Shown here piece after piece: positions 43,073-52,458 of a stretch of 56,211 bases of DNA. Both the position numbers and the translations under genes were made by a program. The stretch is from NCBI GenBank assembly GCA_021846565.1, contig JAJZWS010000014.1:1-56211 (forward strand), read 5' to 3'. Origin of the DNA: Bacillota bacterium. Lineage in GTDB: Bacteria > Bacillota > Sulfobacillia > Sulfobacillales > JAIMBI01. The notes beneath the pieces were generated by a model. It was not told the DNA's origin, made no database searches, and was given only the letters and a program-made list of their open reading frames with translations. Position 1 is the stretch's first letter. Each line of letters starts with the position of its first letter.

Positions 43073-44323
43073 TTAGCCGCCGATCCGCGACGGCGCGGGC
43101 GCCGCCGCCACGCCGCCGCTGGCCGCGCGCGCGGCCCGAGCGAGCCAAAACACCGCCAGCCCCGCCGCCGCCACCGCAAACGCGGCCAGCACCACCAGCG
43201 TGACCGGCAGCGTCCAGAGGTTGACCACCCAGCCCGTCAGGAGCGCCGCCACGGCTGCCGTCGAGCCAATGCCCATCCCGCGGGCCGCGAAGACGCGCCC
43301 CCGCATCTCGCGGGGCACGGTCGTCTGGAGCCACGCCCGGATGGGCAGTTGGTACACCGCGTTGCAGAACCCGCCCACCAGGTACAGGCCAATCGTCACA
43401 AACAAATCGCGCGACCAAGCCACCCCGGCGGTTTCGAGGCCGAATCCCAGCAGGCCCAACGCAATGAACACGCTGTACCGGCGGTGGTCGTCGCCGAGCC
43501 GCCCCATGAGACTGGACCCGACCCACATGCCCGCGGCAATGCCGGCCAACAGCCAGCCCAAGTCCCCCTCGGGCCGTCCCAACAGATGCTGGATAACGGC
43601 GGCGGACGCCACGTTGACGCCCGCCACCCCAATGACCCCCACCATGGACAGCACCAGCAGGCGTCCGACCACCGGCGTCTGCAGATGAAAGGCCACGCCG
43701 TCGCGGAGATCAGACCAAAAGCTGGTGGCCCGAGCCCGTCCGGCCGCGACCTGGGCCGGCAGGGCCAGAGTGGCCAGGGTGGCGCCGGCCACCACAAAGG
43801 CCGTAGCATCGATGAGGAACGGCGACGCGCTGCCCGCCCGGGCCACGATCACCCCCACCAGCAGGTACACGGGAATATCCACAATCGATTGTCCCACCGA
43901 GAGTGCACTGCCCGCCGCCATCACTTGTCCCTCGCCCACCGTGTCGGGGGTCATGGCCCGGACGCCGGGTTTGTACACCAGCCCCACGGTCTCCACGAGG
44001 AAGACGGCGCCGTAGGCCCACCACAGTTGGTTCACGACGGGCACGGACAGGACCAGCAACGCCCGAATGATGTCCCCGGACACCATCGTGCGCTTGCGGT
44101 CCCAACGGTCGGCCACCCCGCCCACGGCCCACCCCAGCAGCACCGCAGGAATCATGCCGGCAAAGATGATGCCGCCGTACGCAGCCAAGTCCCCGTGGGC
44201 GACGCTCATGGCAAACACCGCCAGGCCCACTTCGACGAAGTTGGCGCCCGCCTTCGACACCACCTGAGACACCCAGAGCTTTACGAAGTTTTTGGACCGA
44301 TACACCGACGGAGCCTTGGCCAT
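43073..44323 (-). CDS. MFS transporter, efflux-type
   Basis: A 416-residue membrane protein with about 12 hydrophobic segments. The loop after helix 2 reads GGVADRWDRKRTMVSGDIIRAL, typical of the MFS_3 / macrolide-efflux group; the equivalent second-half loop is GRLGDDHRRYSVF. It probably exports a small molecule. ATG 44323 has GGGAGATGCGGC upstream. It shares family with the transporter at 1476-2780. The 260-base gap to the divergent deacetylase gene contains a small hairpin (GGCAC/GTGCC, 44367-44383) of unknown meaning. Confidence 0.87.
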   Translation of the reverse strand: MAKAPSVYRSKNFVKLWVSQVVSKAGANFVEVGLAVFAMSVAHGDLAAYGGIIFAGMIPAVLLGWAVGGVADRWDRKRTMVSGDIIRALLVLSVPVVNQLWWAYGAVFLVETVGLVYKPGVRAMTPDTVGEGQVMAAGSALSVGQSIVDIPVYLLVGVIVARAGSASPFLIDATAFVVAGATLATLALPAQVAAGRARATSFWSDLRDGVAFHLQTPVVGRLLVLSMVGVIGVAGVNVASAAVIQHLLGRPEGDLGWLLAGIAAGMWVGSSLMGRLGDDHRRYSVFIALGLLGFGLETAGVAWSRDLFVTIGLYLVGGFCNAVYQLPIRAWLQTTVPREMRGRVFAARGMGIGSTAAVAALLTGWVVNLWTLPVTLVVLAAFAVAAAGLAVFWLARAARAASGGVAAAPAPSRIGG

Positions 44324-44584
44324 GCCGCATCTCCCTTCTCCCCATTAATTTAGACATGAAGCATCTGGCACCCTCTCCGTGCCACCGCCGAGCCGGGTGG
44401 CTCCGGTGAACTTGCGGCAGTCTTCGCCGCGTTGGTCGACTTTTCCTGCCTCCCAGCGCTTGCGCGCCGGCCAACCCGGCCCGTTTTTGTGTCTAGTCGG
44501 CCAGCGCCGTGCATACCGATGCCTGCAAGCAAGCCTGGGACCTAGGCGCTTAAGGAGTGCAAGGGTGTGCAAGGGAGGCTGAGG

Positions 44585-45343
44585 ATGCGGATTGTAGCCC
44601 TGTCGCGCCGCGATGCCGCGCGCTTAGCCCTGCTCGTGGTCACCTTGGCGCTTTTGGGGTGGCTCATCGGCTGGCTGGTCAGTCCCGGCGTGGTGCGAGG
44701 CGCCACGCCCGCTTCGCTGGACCGGTATACCCTGCGCGGCGTGGCCACCACCCAGCGCGCCTTGGCGCTCACCTTTGACATTTCGTGGGGTACGGTCATG
44801 CCGGCCAAGGTGCTGGCGATTCTGGTCCAGGACCACGTGCCGGCCACGTTCTTTCTCTCGGGCCCCTGGGCCGAGACCAATCCCGGCTACGTGCACCAGC
44901 TGGTGGTGGATGGGTTTCAGGTCGAGAGCCACGGGTGGGCCCACGTCAACTACTCCAGCCTGGGCTACCCCGGCGTGGTGGCAAACATTCGGCACGCCAA
45001 CCAGGTGCTCACCAGCCTCACGGGTCATCCCGTCACGTACGTGCGCCCCCCGAATGGCGACTTCAACGCGACGGCGCTGGCCGCCGCCCATTCACTCGGC
45101 TACACGGTGGTCACATGGGGGACCGACTCGCTCGACTGGATGAACCCCGGCGTGTCCGTCATCATTCATCGCGTCGTCAGCCGGGCCCACCCCGGCGACA
45201 TCGTGCTGCTGCACGCCTCCGACACCTGCAAGCAAACCAATCTGGCGCTGCCGGCCATCATTCGCGCCCTCCGCCAGCAAGGCTATCGACTGGTGACACT
45301 GGCGGCCCTTCTCAAAATGGGCACCCCCGAGTACCGCGGCTGA
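44585..45343 (+). CDS. Polysaccharide deacetylase, PdaB-like
   Basis: A 252-residue exported protein. A membrane anchor lies at about 12-32. The NodB domain follows with LTFDISWG (Asp65), the pattern found in sporulation deacetylases of the PdaB/YlxY type, in place of TFDDGP. The metal ligands His116 and His120 are in ESHGWAHVN; RPPNGDFN and a C-terminal DIVLLHASD complete the active site. PdaB-type enzymes modify peptidoglycan during sporulation. ATG 44585 has GGGAGGCTGAGG upstream. It ends four bases from the convergent dapB-like gene. Confidence 0.88.
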   Translation: MRIVALSRRDAARLALLVVTLALLGWLIGWLVSPGVVRGATPASLDRYTLRGVATTQRALALTFDISWGTVMPAKVLAILVQDHVPATFFLSGPWAETNPGYVHQLVVDGFQVESHGWAHVNYSSLGYPGVVANIRHANQVLTSLTGHPVTYVRPPNGDFNATALAAAHSLGYTVVTWGTDSLDWMNPGVSVIIHRVVSRAHPGDIVLLHASDTCKQTNLALPAIIRALRQQGYRLVTLAALLKMGTPEYRG

Positions 45344-45347
45344 CGCC

Positions 45348-46181
45348 TCACGGCCACACTTGCTCCAGTCCGCGCACCAGTCCCCGAAGGGATGTCACCC
45401 GCCGGATGGCGTGCAGCGTGCCGGTCAGGTACGGGGCGGGACTCTGGCCCGCGTCATAACGAATGGTCAGTCGCTCGTCTCCCGCACCCGCCAGGAGGGC
45501 TGTGGACAGCACATAGCCCGGCACACGCACGGAGTGCACCTGAACCCCGGCGATGGTGGCTCCCCGCGCCTGGGGATGTCCGACCACCGCCGAGACGGGG
45601 ACGGCCGCGGCCTGCGAGTGGACGGCCCCCAATGCCGCCGCCCACTCGCAGGCGGTCCCACTGGGCGCATCGGGTTTGGCCGCCGCCGCATAGTCCACTA
45701 CTTCCCACCCCGGCATCTCGGCCGCGGCAATCAGGGCGAGCCGCTTGGCCAAGGTGGCCACCAAGCTGAAGTTGCCGGCGACCACCACGCCCAGTCCCCG
45801 CTCGCGGGCGTGCGCATCCAGCCGCGGGTCGTCGGCCGGGTCCAACCCGGACGAGCCCACCACCACGTGCACGCCCCGGTCCAGCGCCGCCAGGACATGG
45901 CCCTGCACACTCGTCGCACTGGTAAACTCCACCAGCACATCCGCCATCGCCAGCGCCTCGGGGACTGTGGGGACCACCGTGACCCCCACCGGCGAGCCTC
46001 CCAGTGCGGTGCCCACGTCCTGGCCGGCGTGCCGGCGGGCCACCGCGCCCACCAACGTCAAATCGGGGGCAGCCAGGATGGCCGGCACCAAAGCCGACCC
46101 CACCCAGCCGGTGGCTCCCGCCACCACCACATTGATGAGGGAGGGACCGGGCGCCTCGGGAACCGTACTCTGCCGTTGCAT
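45348..46181 (-). CDS. DapB-like dihydrodipicolinate reductase family protein, His-His motif missing
   Basis: A 277-residue protein with a Rossmann start (VVVAGATGWVGSA), the VEFTSATSVQGHVLAAL segment, VVVAGNFSLVATLAKRL and KPDAPSGTA near the end of the second domain, all typical of DapB. The catalytic motif, normally E-x-HH-xx-K-xDxPSGT, reads DYAAAAKPDAPSG: Lys169 is kept but both His positions (about 165-166) are Ala. DapB would reduce the dihydrodipicolinate precursor on the lysine/DAP pathway. Without the His pair that reaction is uncertain; a sister subfamily is likely. ATG 46181 has GGAGGGGGC upstream. Confidence 0.8.
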   Translation of the reverse strand: MQRQSTVPEAPGPSLINVVVAGATGWVGSALVPAILAAPDLTLVGAVARRHAGQDVGTALGGSPVGVTVVPTVPEALAMADVLVEFTSATSVQGHVLAALDRGVHVVVGSSGLDPADDPRLDAHARERGLGVVVAGNFSLVATLAKRLALIAAAEMPGWEVVDYAAAAKPDAPSGTACEWAAALGAVHSQAAAVPVSAVVGHPQARGATIAGVQVHSVRVPGYVLSTALLAGAGDERLTIRYDAGQSPAPYLTGTLHAIRRVTSLRGLVRGLEQVWP

Positions 46182-46281
46182 GGCCGCCCCCTCCTGACGG
46201 GCGATCGGCAGCAGCATGCTGACGATCCGACCGTCGCCTTAGCATACGACGGCCGGCACGCCCTCACGATACCTCTGGGCG

Positions 46282-47418
46282 CTAGCGACCAAACACCGGC
46301 CACGGCCACGGCAGCGGACGGGCAGGCCACCGGCGCTCCACACTGGCCGCCGCCACCAGTATCCGGGATCCCACCGGCGTGCCGTTGACCACGACTGTGA
46401 CCCGCCCCACCACCGCCCCGCGCCGCACGGGCGCCGCCAGGGGAGCCGCCGAGGTTGTCACGAAGCGCGCAGCGTCAACGGCGCCGTGGGGCACTAGGGT
46501 CGACAGGGGCGATCGCGGAATCACAGCCACGGCGCCCCGAGCCCCCCCGGTGACCGCGACGTGGGCCACTGGCCGGCCGGGCGTGAGCCAGGTGACCCGA
46601 TGCCAGGCCGCAAAGCCCCATCGCAGGAGACGAGCGGCCGCCTGCCAACGATGGGGGGCGTGCAACACCACGGCGATGAGCTGGGTGCCGTGCCGGGTGG
46701 CCGACGCCACGAGGCACGGCCCGGCCGCATCGGTGGTGCCGGTCTTCACACCGTCCACCGCGGGAAACGTTTCCAACAGGCGATTGCTGTTGTGCAGTAC
46801 GCGTCGGGCGCCCCGGCGCAATTCCGTCACGCGATCCTCGGGGGTGCTCACCAGATGCTGGAACACCGGCAGCCCGAGAGCGGCCCGGGCGATGAGCGCC
46901 AAGTCGTAGGCCGAACTGTAGTGGCCCCGCTCCGTAAGCCCATGGGGATTGACAAAATGCGTCTGATACGCCCCCAGCGCGCGGGCCGCGCGATTCATCT
47001 CGGCCACAAAGGCGGGCACGGAACCACTTTCCGCCTCCGCCAGCGCCACGGCCGCGTCATTGCCCGAGGGCAACAGGAGTCCGCGCAAGAGGTCCATGAG
47101 GGTATAGCGGTCGTTCGCCGCCAGGTGCATCCGGGACCCGGGCGTGCCCGCGGCGCGGCGGCTCACCGCCACCGTGCGCTCGAGCCCGCCCGCCCGAATG
47201 ACCAGGTATGCCGTCATGATCTTGGTCGTGCTGGCTGGATCCATCTGGCGATAGGCGTGTTGGGCCCACAACACCTGGCCAGTGGTCGCGTCCACCAGCA
47301 CGCCCGCCCCCACGCCGATCCGTGGAGGCGGTAACGCCGGGGTGGGTCCAGGGGCCGCAGACCCGCCCAGAGTCAACAGAACCGCTGCCGCGAGAGCCGT
47401 ACAGGTTTTCACCGCCAT
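46282..47418 (-). CDS. D-alanyl-D-alanine carboxypeptidase (DacF/DacB type, peptidase S11)
   Basis: A 378-residue exported serine peptidase. After a signal sequence (LAAAVLLTLGGSAAPG), the three motifs of penicillin-binding proteins appear: Ser63-TTK66, Ser118-Gly-Asn120 and Lys225-Thr-Gly227. A C-terminal beta-rich domain follows, as in PBP5 relatives. It trims the terminal D-Ala from peptidoglycan side chains; DacF and DacB act in spore cortex formation. ATG 47418 or GTG 47421 may start it; the ribosome-binding site is weak. Confidence 0.92.
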   Translation of the reverse strand: MAVKTCTALAAAVLLTLGGSAAPGPTPALPPPRIGVGAGVLVDATTGQVLWAQHAYRQMDPASTTKIMTAYLVIRAGGLERTVAVSRRAAGTPGSRMHLAANDRYTLMDLLRGLLLPSGNDAAVALAEAESGSVPAFVAEMNRAARALGAYQTHFVNPHGLTERGHYSSAYDLALIARAALGLPVFQHLVSTPEDRVTELRRGARRVLHNSNRLLETFPAVDGVKTGTTDAAGPCLVASATRHGTQLIAVVLHAPHRWQAAARLLRWGFAAWHRVTWLTPGRPVAHVAVTGGARGAVAVIPRSPLSTLVPHGAVDAARFVTTSAAPLAAPVRRGAVVGRVTVVVNGTPVGSRILVAAASVERRWPARPLPWPWPVFGR

Positions 47419-47469
47419 CACCCGGGTTAGGGTACCCGCTTGTGCAGCGATCGTTTCGCGTCCGTCGCC

Positions 47470-48093
47470 TTACCCGGTCACCAGCGCACGACCGGCGCTC
47501 ACCCACGCAGCTACCCTGACCAGACGGCGCGTCTGCGCCTGCACCGCCTCCACCACCGCGCCAGGGAGTTCCCCGTCGGTCAGGCCCACGGTGCTGGTGC
47601 CATAGGGATTGCCGCCCGCCGCATACACGGCCGGGTCCGTGTAGCCTGGAGCCACCACCACGGCGCCCCAGTGGTACATGGTGGTGTACAACGCTAAGAT
47701 CGTCGCTTCCTGCCCGCCATGCGGGTTGCCGGCGGTCGCCATGGCCGACACCGCCTTGTTGGCCAGCTTGCCCTGACCCCACAGTGGGCCAGCAGTATCC
47801 AGAAACTGCTTCATCTGCGCGGCCACGTTGCCAAAACGCGTCGGCACACTGAAAAGATACGCGTCAGCCCACTCCAAATCCGCGAGGGTGGCATCCGGCA
47901 CGTGCCGGGTGGCTTCGCGGAACGCCTGCCAGCTGGGGTTCTTGGCGATCGCGTCGGGCGGCGCCAGCTCCGGCACCTGGCGGAGCCGCACCTCCGCGCC
48001 CGCGTCTCGGGCCGCCTCCGTGGCCGCGACCGCCATCTTGTGGTTCGTCCCCGTGGCACTGTAGTAGATAACCGCCAACTTCACATCTGCCAT
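47470..48093 (-). CDS. wrbA: WrbA-type NAD(P)H:quinone oxidoreductase
   Basis: A 207-residue flavodoxin-fold protein of the WrbA group. The FMN phosphate loop reads VIYYSATGTNHKMA; FSVPTRFGNVAAQMKQFLD and SAMATAGNPHGGQEATILAL are conserved FMN and quinone-site segments. It reduces quinones by two electrons and protects against oxidative stress. ATG 48093 has GGAGGAGTTGATAGC upstream. A perfect palindrome overlaps its presumed promoter (48116-48132), pointing to control by a dimeric repressor. Confidence 0.92.
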   Translation of the reverse strand: MADVKLAVIYYSATGTNHKMAVAATEAARDAGAEVRLRQVPELAPPDAIAKNPSWQAFREATRHVPDATLADLEWADAYLFSVPTRFGNVAAQMKQFLDTAGPLWGQGKLANKAVSAMATAGNPHGGQEATILALYTTMYHWGAVVVAPGYTDPAVYAAGGNPYGTSTVGLTDGELPGAVVEAVQAQTRRLVRVAAWVSAGRALVTG

Positions 48094-48115
48094 GCTATCA
48101 ACTCCTCCGGGGCAC

Positions 48116-48132
48116 ACTATACCAGGTATAGT
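48116..48132. promoter_or_regulatory. Palindromic operator candidate at the wrbA promoter
   Basis: ACTATACCAGGTATAGT is a perfect inverted repeat of eight bases around one central base. Its left arm read on the minus strand supplies TATAGT, a -10-like box about 23 bases before the wrbA ATG, so binding would block transcription. A second dyad, ATACGA-GTT-TCGTAT, lies 18 bases further upstream at 48151-48165. Confidence 0.5.
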
Positions 48133-48150
48133 CGCTTGCGGTGTGTCTCT

Positions 48151-48165
48151 ATACGAGTTTCGTAT
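48151..48165. promoter_or_regulatory. Second dyad upstream of wrbA
   Basis: ATACGA at 48151-48156 and TCGTAT at 48160-48165 are separated by GTT. Different in sequence from the first palindrome, so probably a second factor or chance. Confidence 0.3.
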
Positions 48166-48197
48166 GCATGCGGCGGCCGACCGGCTCGGCGTGTGAG

Positions 48198-49112
48198 CTA
48201 CGAGCCGGTGGTCACCAACAGGTTGGTGGCGTTGGTGCCGAGAGCCGGGATGGTCTCGCCGTTGGCTACAACCGTAGTGCCGCCGGGATGTCCCAGCCGC
48301 ACCTCGACCGAGCTCGTGCCTGTCAGCGTCAGGGATTGGCCCGGCTGATAGACGTGGCCATACGGGTTGGACGTGGTGCCATTCACCCACACCTCCACCC
48401 AGCATGGATTGGCAAACGACAGACTCAAAGTCACCGGCGCCTGATGCGCGTGGTATGTGGTCAAGCTCGCCGTTTGGCTCACCAGCACGACGCCGCTGGG
48501 GGCGGTCGTGCTCGACCCGCCAGAGCCGCTCGAGGACTTGGAGTGCGTTGGCGGTGGGCTGGTGTGCTTCTTGTGCGTGCTTGGCTTGGTCGACGCCGTG
48601 GCGTGGTGATGGGGCGCCGCCGCCGTAGGCGGTGTGCCGCGGTTGAGCACCACCAGCACGATCCCCACCAGCACAACGCTCAGAAGCATGGCCACCACCC
48701 ACCATCCTCCCGCCCGCGGTGCGGCGCCACCGCGGGCCGCTGCTGGAGCGGCGTCCGCCTTGGGGCGGCGCGGGGGCCGCTCGTCGGGCGGTGGCACCGC
48801 GACCTGCCGCGGGCGGCGCGTCGCCCGGGCAGGAGTAGGCGGCCGTGCCGGAACCTCGGGGAGCGGCTCGTCGCGGGACGCACCCCGCCAGCGCTCCACC
48901 AGGTCTGTGGCATCCAGTCCCAGATGCCTCGCGTAGGCACGAAGAAACCCCAGCGCGTACACATCCGCCGGCAGGCGCTCCCGATTGTCTTCCTCAAGGG
49001 CTTGCAGATACCAGGCGCGAATCTTCGTGGACTCGGCCACTTCGTCGAGCGACAACTCGAGGGACTCCCGCTGCCGCTTCAGCTGCTGCCCCACGCTGTC
49101 AGCCGGGGCCAT
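48198..49112 (-). CDS. RodZ-like HTH membrane protein
   Basis: A 304-residue protein with RodZ architecture. An N-terminal helix-turn-helix (VGQQLKRQRESLELSLDEVA, then ESTKIRAWYLQALEEDN and ALGFLRAYARHLGLD) is followed by a Pro/Arg-rich linker, a transmembrane helix at about 136-157 and an outer DUF4115-like beta domain. A His/Ser/Thr-rich segment (HHHATASTKPSTHKKH) joins the last two. RodZ links the MreB cytoskeleton to the membrane. ATG 49112 has GGGAGGTGGG upstream. Confidence 0.85.
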   Translation of the reverse strand: MAPADSVGQQLKRQRESLELSLDEVAESTKIRAWYLQALEEDNRERLPADVYALGFLRAYARHLGLDATDLVERWRGASRDEPLPEVPARPPTPARATRRPRQVAVPPPDERPPRRPKADAAPAAARGGAAPRAGGWWVVAMLLSVVLVGIVLVVLNRGTPPTAAAPHHHATASTKPSTHKKHTSPPPTHSKSSSGSGGSSTTAPSGVVLVSQTASLTTYHAHQAPVTLSLSFANPCWVEVWVNGTTSNPYGHVYQPGQSLTLTGTSSVEVRLGHPGGTTVVANGETIPALGTNATNLLVTTGS

Positions 49113-49145
49113 GCACCCACCTCCCTTCGATCACTCCGTCATCCC

Positions 49146-50441
49146 TCAGGGCCATACCCGATTCAACGTGCGCGGAAAGGGAATCGTTTCACGCACATGC
49201 TCCAGCCCGCCAATCCACGCCACCAGCCGCTCCAGCCCCAAGCCAAAGCCCGAATGGGGGACGCTGCCGTACCGGCGAAGGTCTAGGTACCAGGAATACG
49301 CGTCCGGGTCCAGACCATGCTCCACGAGACGTGCCGTCAACAGCTCCACGTCATGGATGCGCTGACTGCCGCCCACGATTTCCCCGTAGCCCTCGGGCGC
49401 CAGCAGGTCTGCCGCCAGCGCCACCTCGGGCCTGGCGGGATCCGGCTGCATGTAAAACGCCTTCTGGCGCGCGGGAAACCGGTGCACGAATACCGGGCGG
49501 TCAAACATGCCGGCCAGTGCCGTTTCTTCGGGCGAGCCAAAGTCGTCGCCCCACGCGACCGCAAAGCCGGCGGCGGCCAGCCGCTCCACGGCCTCATCGT
49601 AGGCAATACGGGGAAAAGGCACCTCCACCCGCTCCAGGGCTGTGGTGTCGCGGCCCAAGGCCACCAGCTCGGCACGTCGATGGGCTAAGACGTCCGCCAC
49701 CACATATGCCACCAGGCGTTCCTGCCAGGCGAGGTTCTCCTCAAATTCGCAAAAGGCCATCTCGGGCTCCACCATCCAAAATTCCGTCAAGTGCCGGCGT
49801 GTCTTGGACTTTTCCGCGCGAAACGTAGGGCCAAACGAATACACCCTCCCCAGTGCCATAGCCGTCGCTTCCATGTACAACTGACCGCTCTGACTGAGAA
49901 AGGCGGGCTCTCCGAAGTAGTCCACGCCAAATAGCGTGCTGGTGCCCTCCGCCGCGGCGGGGGTGAGGATGGGTGGGTCGGTCAGCACGAAGCCGTGGTC
50001 GTCCAAAAACGCGCGCAACGCATGCACAATGCGCGCACGCAGGCGCAAAGCCGCCGTCTGACGGGAGCTGCGCACCCATAGGTGGCGGTGGTCCATCAGG
50101 AAATCCACGCCATGCTCCTTAGGGGCAATGGGATAGCCGTCCGACGACCCCACCACCGTCACCTCAGTGGCCGCCAGCTCCACCCCCCCAGGGGAACGGG
50201 GGTCCCCCCGCACCAAGCCCGCCACGACGACCGACGTCTCCTGCGTCAGGCTCGCCATCTGCGCCAGCAAGGAATCTGGGGCGTCGGGGGCACGGGCCAC
50301 CACTTGTAGATCGCCCGACCCGTCGCGGAGCGCAAGAAACCGTACCTTGCCCGACGAGCGGACGTGCGTGACCCACCCCGCCACCCGCACCTGGGCCCCA
50401 ATATGCTGTGGCAGCTGGGCGATGGGCCGGGTCCCGCTCAT
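49146..50441 (-). CDS. asnS: Asparaginyl-tRNA synthetase
   Basis: A 431-residue class IIb synthetase. The N-terminal OB fold ([20 protein letters not shown]) binds the anticodon. Motif 2 reads [20 protein letters not shown] and motif 3 [27 protein letters not shown] and [13 protein letters not shown] fit AsnRS rather than AspRS. It charges tRNA-Asn. The ATG overlaps the preceding acyl-CoA dehydrogenase stop by four bases (ATGA), an unexpected pairing of functions. Confidence 0.9.
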   Translation of the reverse strand: MSGTRPIAQLPQHIGAQVRVAGWVTHVRSSGKVRFLALRDGSGDLQVVARAPDAPDSLLAQMASLTQETSVVVAGLVRGDPRSPGGVELAATEVTVVGSSDGYPIAPKEHGVDFLMDHRHLWVRSSRQTAALRLRARIVHALRAFLDDHGFVLTDPPILTPAAAEGTSTLFGVDYFGEPAFLSQSGQLYMEATAMALGRVYSFGPTFRAEKSKTRRHLTEFWMVEPEMAFCEFEENLAWQERLVAYVVADVLAHRRAELVALGRDTTALERVEVPFPRIAYDEAVERLAAAGFAVAWGDDFGSPEETALAGMFDRPVFVHRFPARQKAFYMQPDPARPEVALAADLLAPEGYGEIVGGSQRIHDVELLTARLVEHGLDPDAYSWYLDLRRYGSVPHSGFGLGLERLVAWIGGLEHVRETIPFPRTLNRVWP

Positions 50442-51607
50442 GATGGCACCACCGGCGGCAGATTGCGGTAAATCACAATGCGCTGGACCTGGTTGGTGCC
50501 CTCGTAAATCTGCGTGATTTTGGCATCCCGCATCATGCGCTCCACGGGATAGTCGCGAATGTAGCCGTAGCCGCCAAACAGCTGCACGGCGTCGGTCGTC
50601 ACCTGCATCGCCGTGTCCGACGCCATGAGCTTCGCCATCGCCGACAGCCGAGTCACCTCGGCGCTGGACTCGATGGCAAAGCCCGCCGCCTCCACTACGT
50701 CGCAGGCGGTGTACAGCAATTGCCGGCTCGCCTCGATGCGGGTGGCCATGTCGGCCAGCATCCACTGCAATCCCTGGAACTCTGTGAGCGCGCGGCCAAA
50801 CTGGCGTCGTTCCGCCAGGTGGGTTTGCGCCGCGTCAAACGCGCCCTGCGCCAGCCCGAGCGCCTGAGCCGCGATGCCCAGCCGGGAGCGGTCCAGGGTT
50901 CGCATGGCAATCTTGAACCCCTCCCCCACCCGGCCCAACAGTTGGTCCGGCTCCAAGCGCACGTGGTCAAACTGCAGTTGGGCCGTTTCGGAGCCGTGAA
51001 TCCCCAGCTTGTCTTCGACGTGGCCGACGTGAAACCCCGGCGCCTCGGCGGGCACGACAAACGCCGACATCCCCTGGGCCTGCCCGTCTGCTTCCGTCGC
51101 GGCAAAGACCACCAAGGTTTTGGCGACGCTACCGTGGGTGATGAAGATTTTCGTGCCCGTAAGCCGCCAGCCTGCGCCGTCCGCGACAGCGCGGGTGCGC
51201 GCCGCCCCGGCATCGGAGCCCGCCTCGGGTTCAGTCAACGCGAACGCCGCCAGCTGCGCGCCTTCGGCCACCGGCGTCAGGAACCGGCGCTGCTGTTCGG
51301 GGGTGCCCGCCAGCATGATGGGAAGCGCCCCCAGGTGCTGGACGGCAATCAGCAGGCTCGCGGTGCCAGAAACACGCGCCACCTCTTCAATGGCCAGTGC
51401 TGTTGTGAGCATGTCCGCGCCGCCGCCGCCGCACGCCTCCGGCATCCCCAGCCCCAACAGGCCGTTCTCGCGAAACAACGCAACCAGGTCCCACGGAAAC
51501 TGGTCCTCCCGATCGATGGCGGCGGCCCGCGGCGCGACCCGCTCCTGGCTCAAGCGACGCACCGTCGCCTGGAACAACTGCTGCTCTTCCGTCAACCCTC
51601 TCGCCAT
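50438..51607 (-). CDS. Acyl-CoA dehydrogenase (second copy)
   Basis: A 389-residue acyl-CoA dehydrogenase. [68 protein letters not shown] and the C-terminal [11 protein letters not shown] are the family motifs; the Glu in IYEGT is at the catalytic-base position. It differs clearly from the copy at 12.3-13.4 kb, so another chain length or a branched-chain substrate is plausible. ATG 51607 has GGAGGAGACGC upstream. Divergent from the LON-domain gene at 51786. Confidence 0.93.
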   Translation of the reverse strand: MARGLTEEQQLFQATVRRLSQERVAPRAAAIDREDQFPWDLVALFRENGLLGLGMPEACGGGGADMLTTALAIEEVARVSGTASLLIAVQHLGALPIMLAGTPEQQRRFLTPVAEGAQLAAFALTEPEAGSDAGAARTRAVADGAGWRLTGTKIFITHGSVAKTLVVFAATEADGQAQGMSAFVVPAEAPGFHVGHVEDKLGIHGSETAQLQFDHVRLEPDQLLGRVGEGFKIAMRTLDRSRLGIAAQALGLAQGAFDAAQTHLAERRQFGRALTEFQGLQWMLADMATRIEASRQLLYTACDVVEAAGFAIESSAEVTRLSAMAKLMASDTAMQVTTDAVQLFGGYGYIRDYPVERMMRDAKITQIYEGTNQVQRIVIYRNLPPVVPS

Positions 51608-51785
51608 GCGTCTCCTCCGTTCGCTCTCGGGCTCTCCGCACCGGGATCGTCTCCTGACATGGTGCCGGAGGCGGGCCGACTTGGCAATGTCCTTCCCGCC
51701 GAGGGGCCATACTCCCGCGAAGCGCGACGCGATACAATAGCATTGAAGGCCCCACCGGGCCCACCCCGTGGTGAGGAGGGAACCC

Positions 51786-52406
51786 ATGGCATCCAACCGC
51801 GACACGATGGCTCTGCCGTTGCTGCCGGCGGCGGCCATCGTCTATCCGGGGATGAAAGTATCGCTGCATGTGCGCGAGGAGCGCTTTCGCCGGGTGGTGG
51901 CCGAGTGTCTGCACCACGATGTGCCGCTGGGTGTCGTGTGGAAGCGCGAGGAGGTGCCCCCGGGCGACCCGTTGGTCCTCGCGTCGGTGGGCACCGTGGC
52001 CCGCGTCCTCAAAACCCAGCGTCTGCTGGATGGCCGGTTGTCCGTCACCCTGGCGGGGGTGGCCCGGTTTCAGCTGATCAACTGGCGCCAGGGTACACGG
52101 CTGGTGGCGGGCCAGGTGCGCCTCTTGCCGGACTTGGATGAGCGGCCCGGGCGCCCCCTGTCCGACGAGGCCTATGCGCTGGCCTCCGAGTGTGAAGCCC
52201 TGGCTCTCGAGCCGGGCGAGGCGCCTTACCTGCCTCAGGATCCCGAGGCGCTGTCGTACTGGATCGCCCACCGGCTGCCGCTGCCCGTAGCCGACCAGCA
52301 GACCCTCCTGGAACAGCCCAGTCTGTCCGAACGCCTCAGTTACGAAGTGACCTTGCTCCGGCGCATGATTGACGACGCCCGGCTTCCGCCCCGGCGATCC
52401 CCTTGA
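51786..52406 (+). CDS. Stand-alone LON substrate-binding (N-terminal) domain protein
   Basis: A 206-residue protein resembling only the N-terminal domain of Lon: LPLLPAAAIVYPGMKVSLHV, then RFRRVVAECLHHDVPLGVVW, then VGTVARVLKTQRLLDGRLSV and LAGVARFQLINW. No AAA+ or protease domain follows. Such COG2802 proteins are common and their role is not settled; substrate recognition for a protease is one idea. ATG 51786 has GAGGAGGG upstream. Confidence 0.88.
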   Translation: MASNRDTMALPLLPAAAIVYPGMKVSLHVREERFRRVVAECLHHDVPLGVVWKREEVPPGDPLVLASVGTVARVLKTQRLLDGRLSVTLAGVARFQLINWRQGTRLVAGQVRLLPDLDERPGRPLSDEAYALASECEALALEPGEAPYLPQDPEALSYWIAHRLPLPVADQQTLLEQPSLSERLSYEVTLLRRMIDDARLPPRRSP

Positions 52407-52458
52407 ATGGCGGGATTCGCTCCCCAGCACTCCAGCAGTTGAGCCCAACAGGGTGACC

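Noticed and set aside
44324-44584. Possible T-box or other riboswitch upstream of the MFS gene (GGTGGCACGGAGAGGGTGCC-like hairpin)
   Set aside because: Only a five-base stem with a seven-base loop; no specifier loop, no AGGGTGGNACCGCG element and no terminator, and the gene is not an amino-acid gene.
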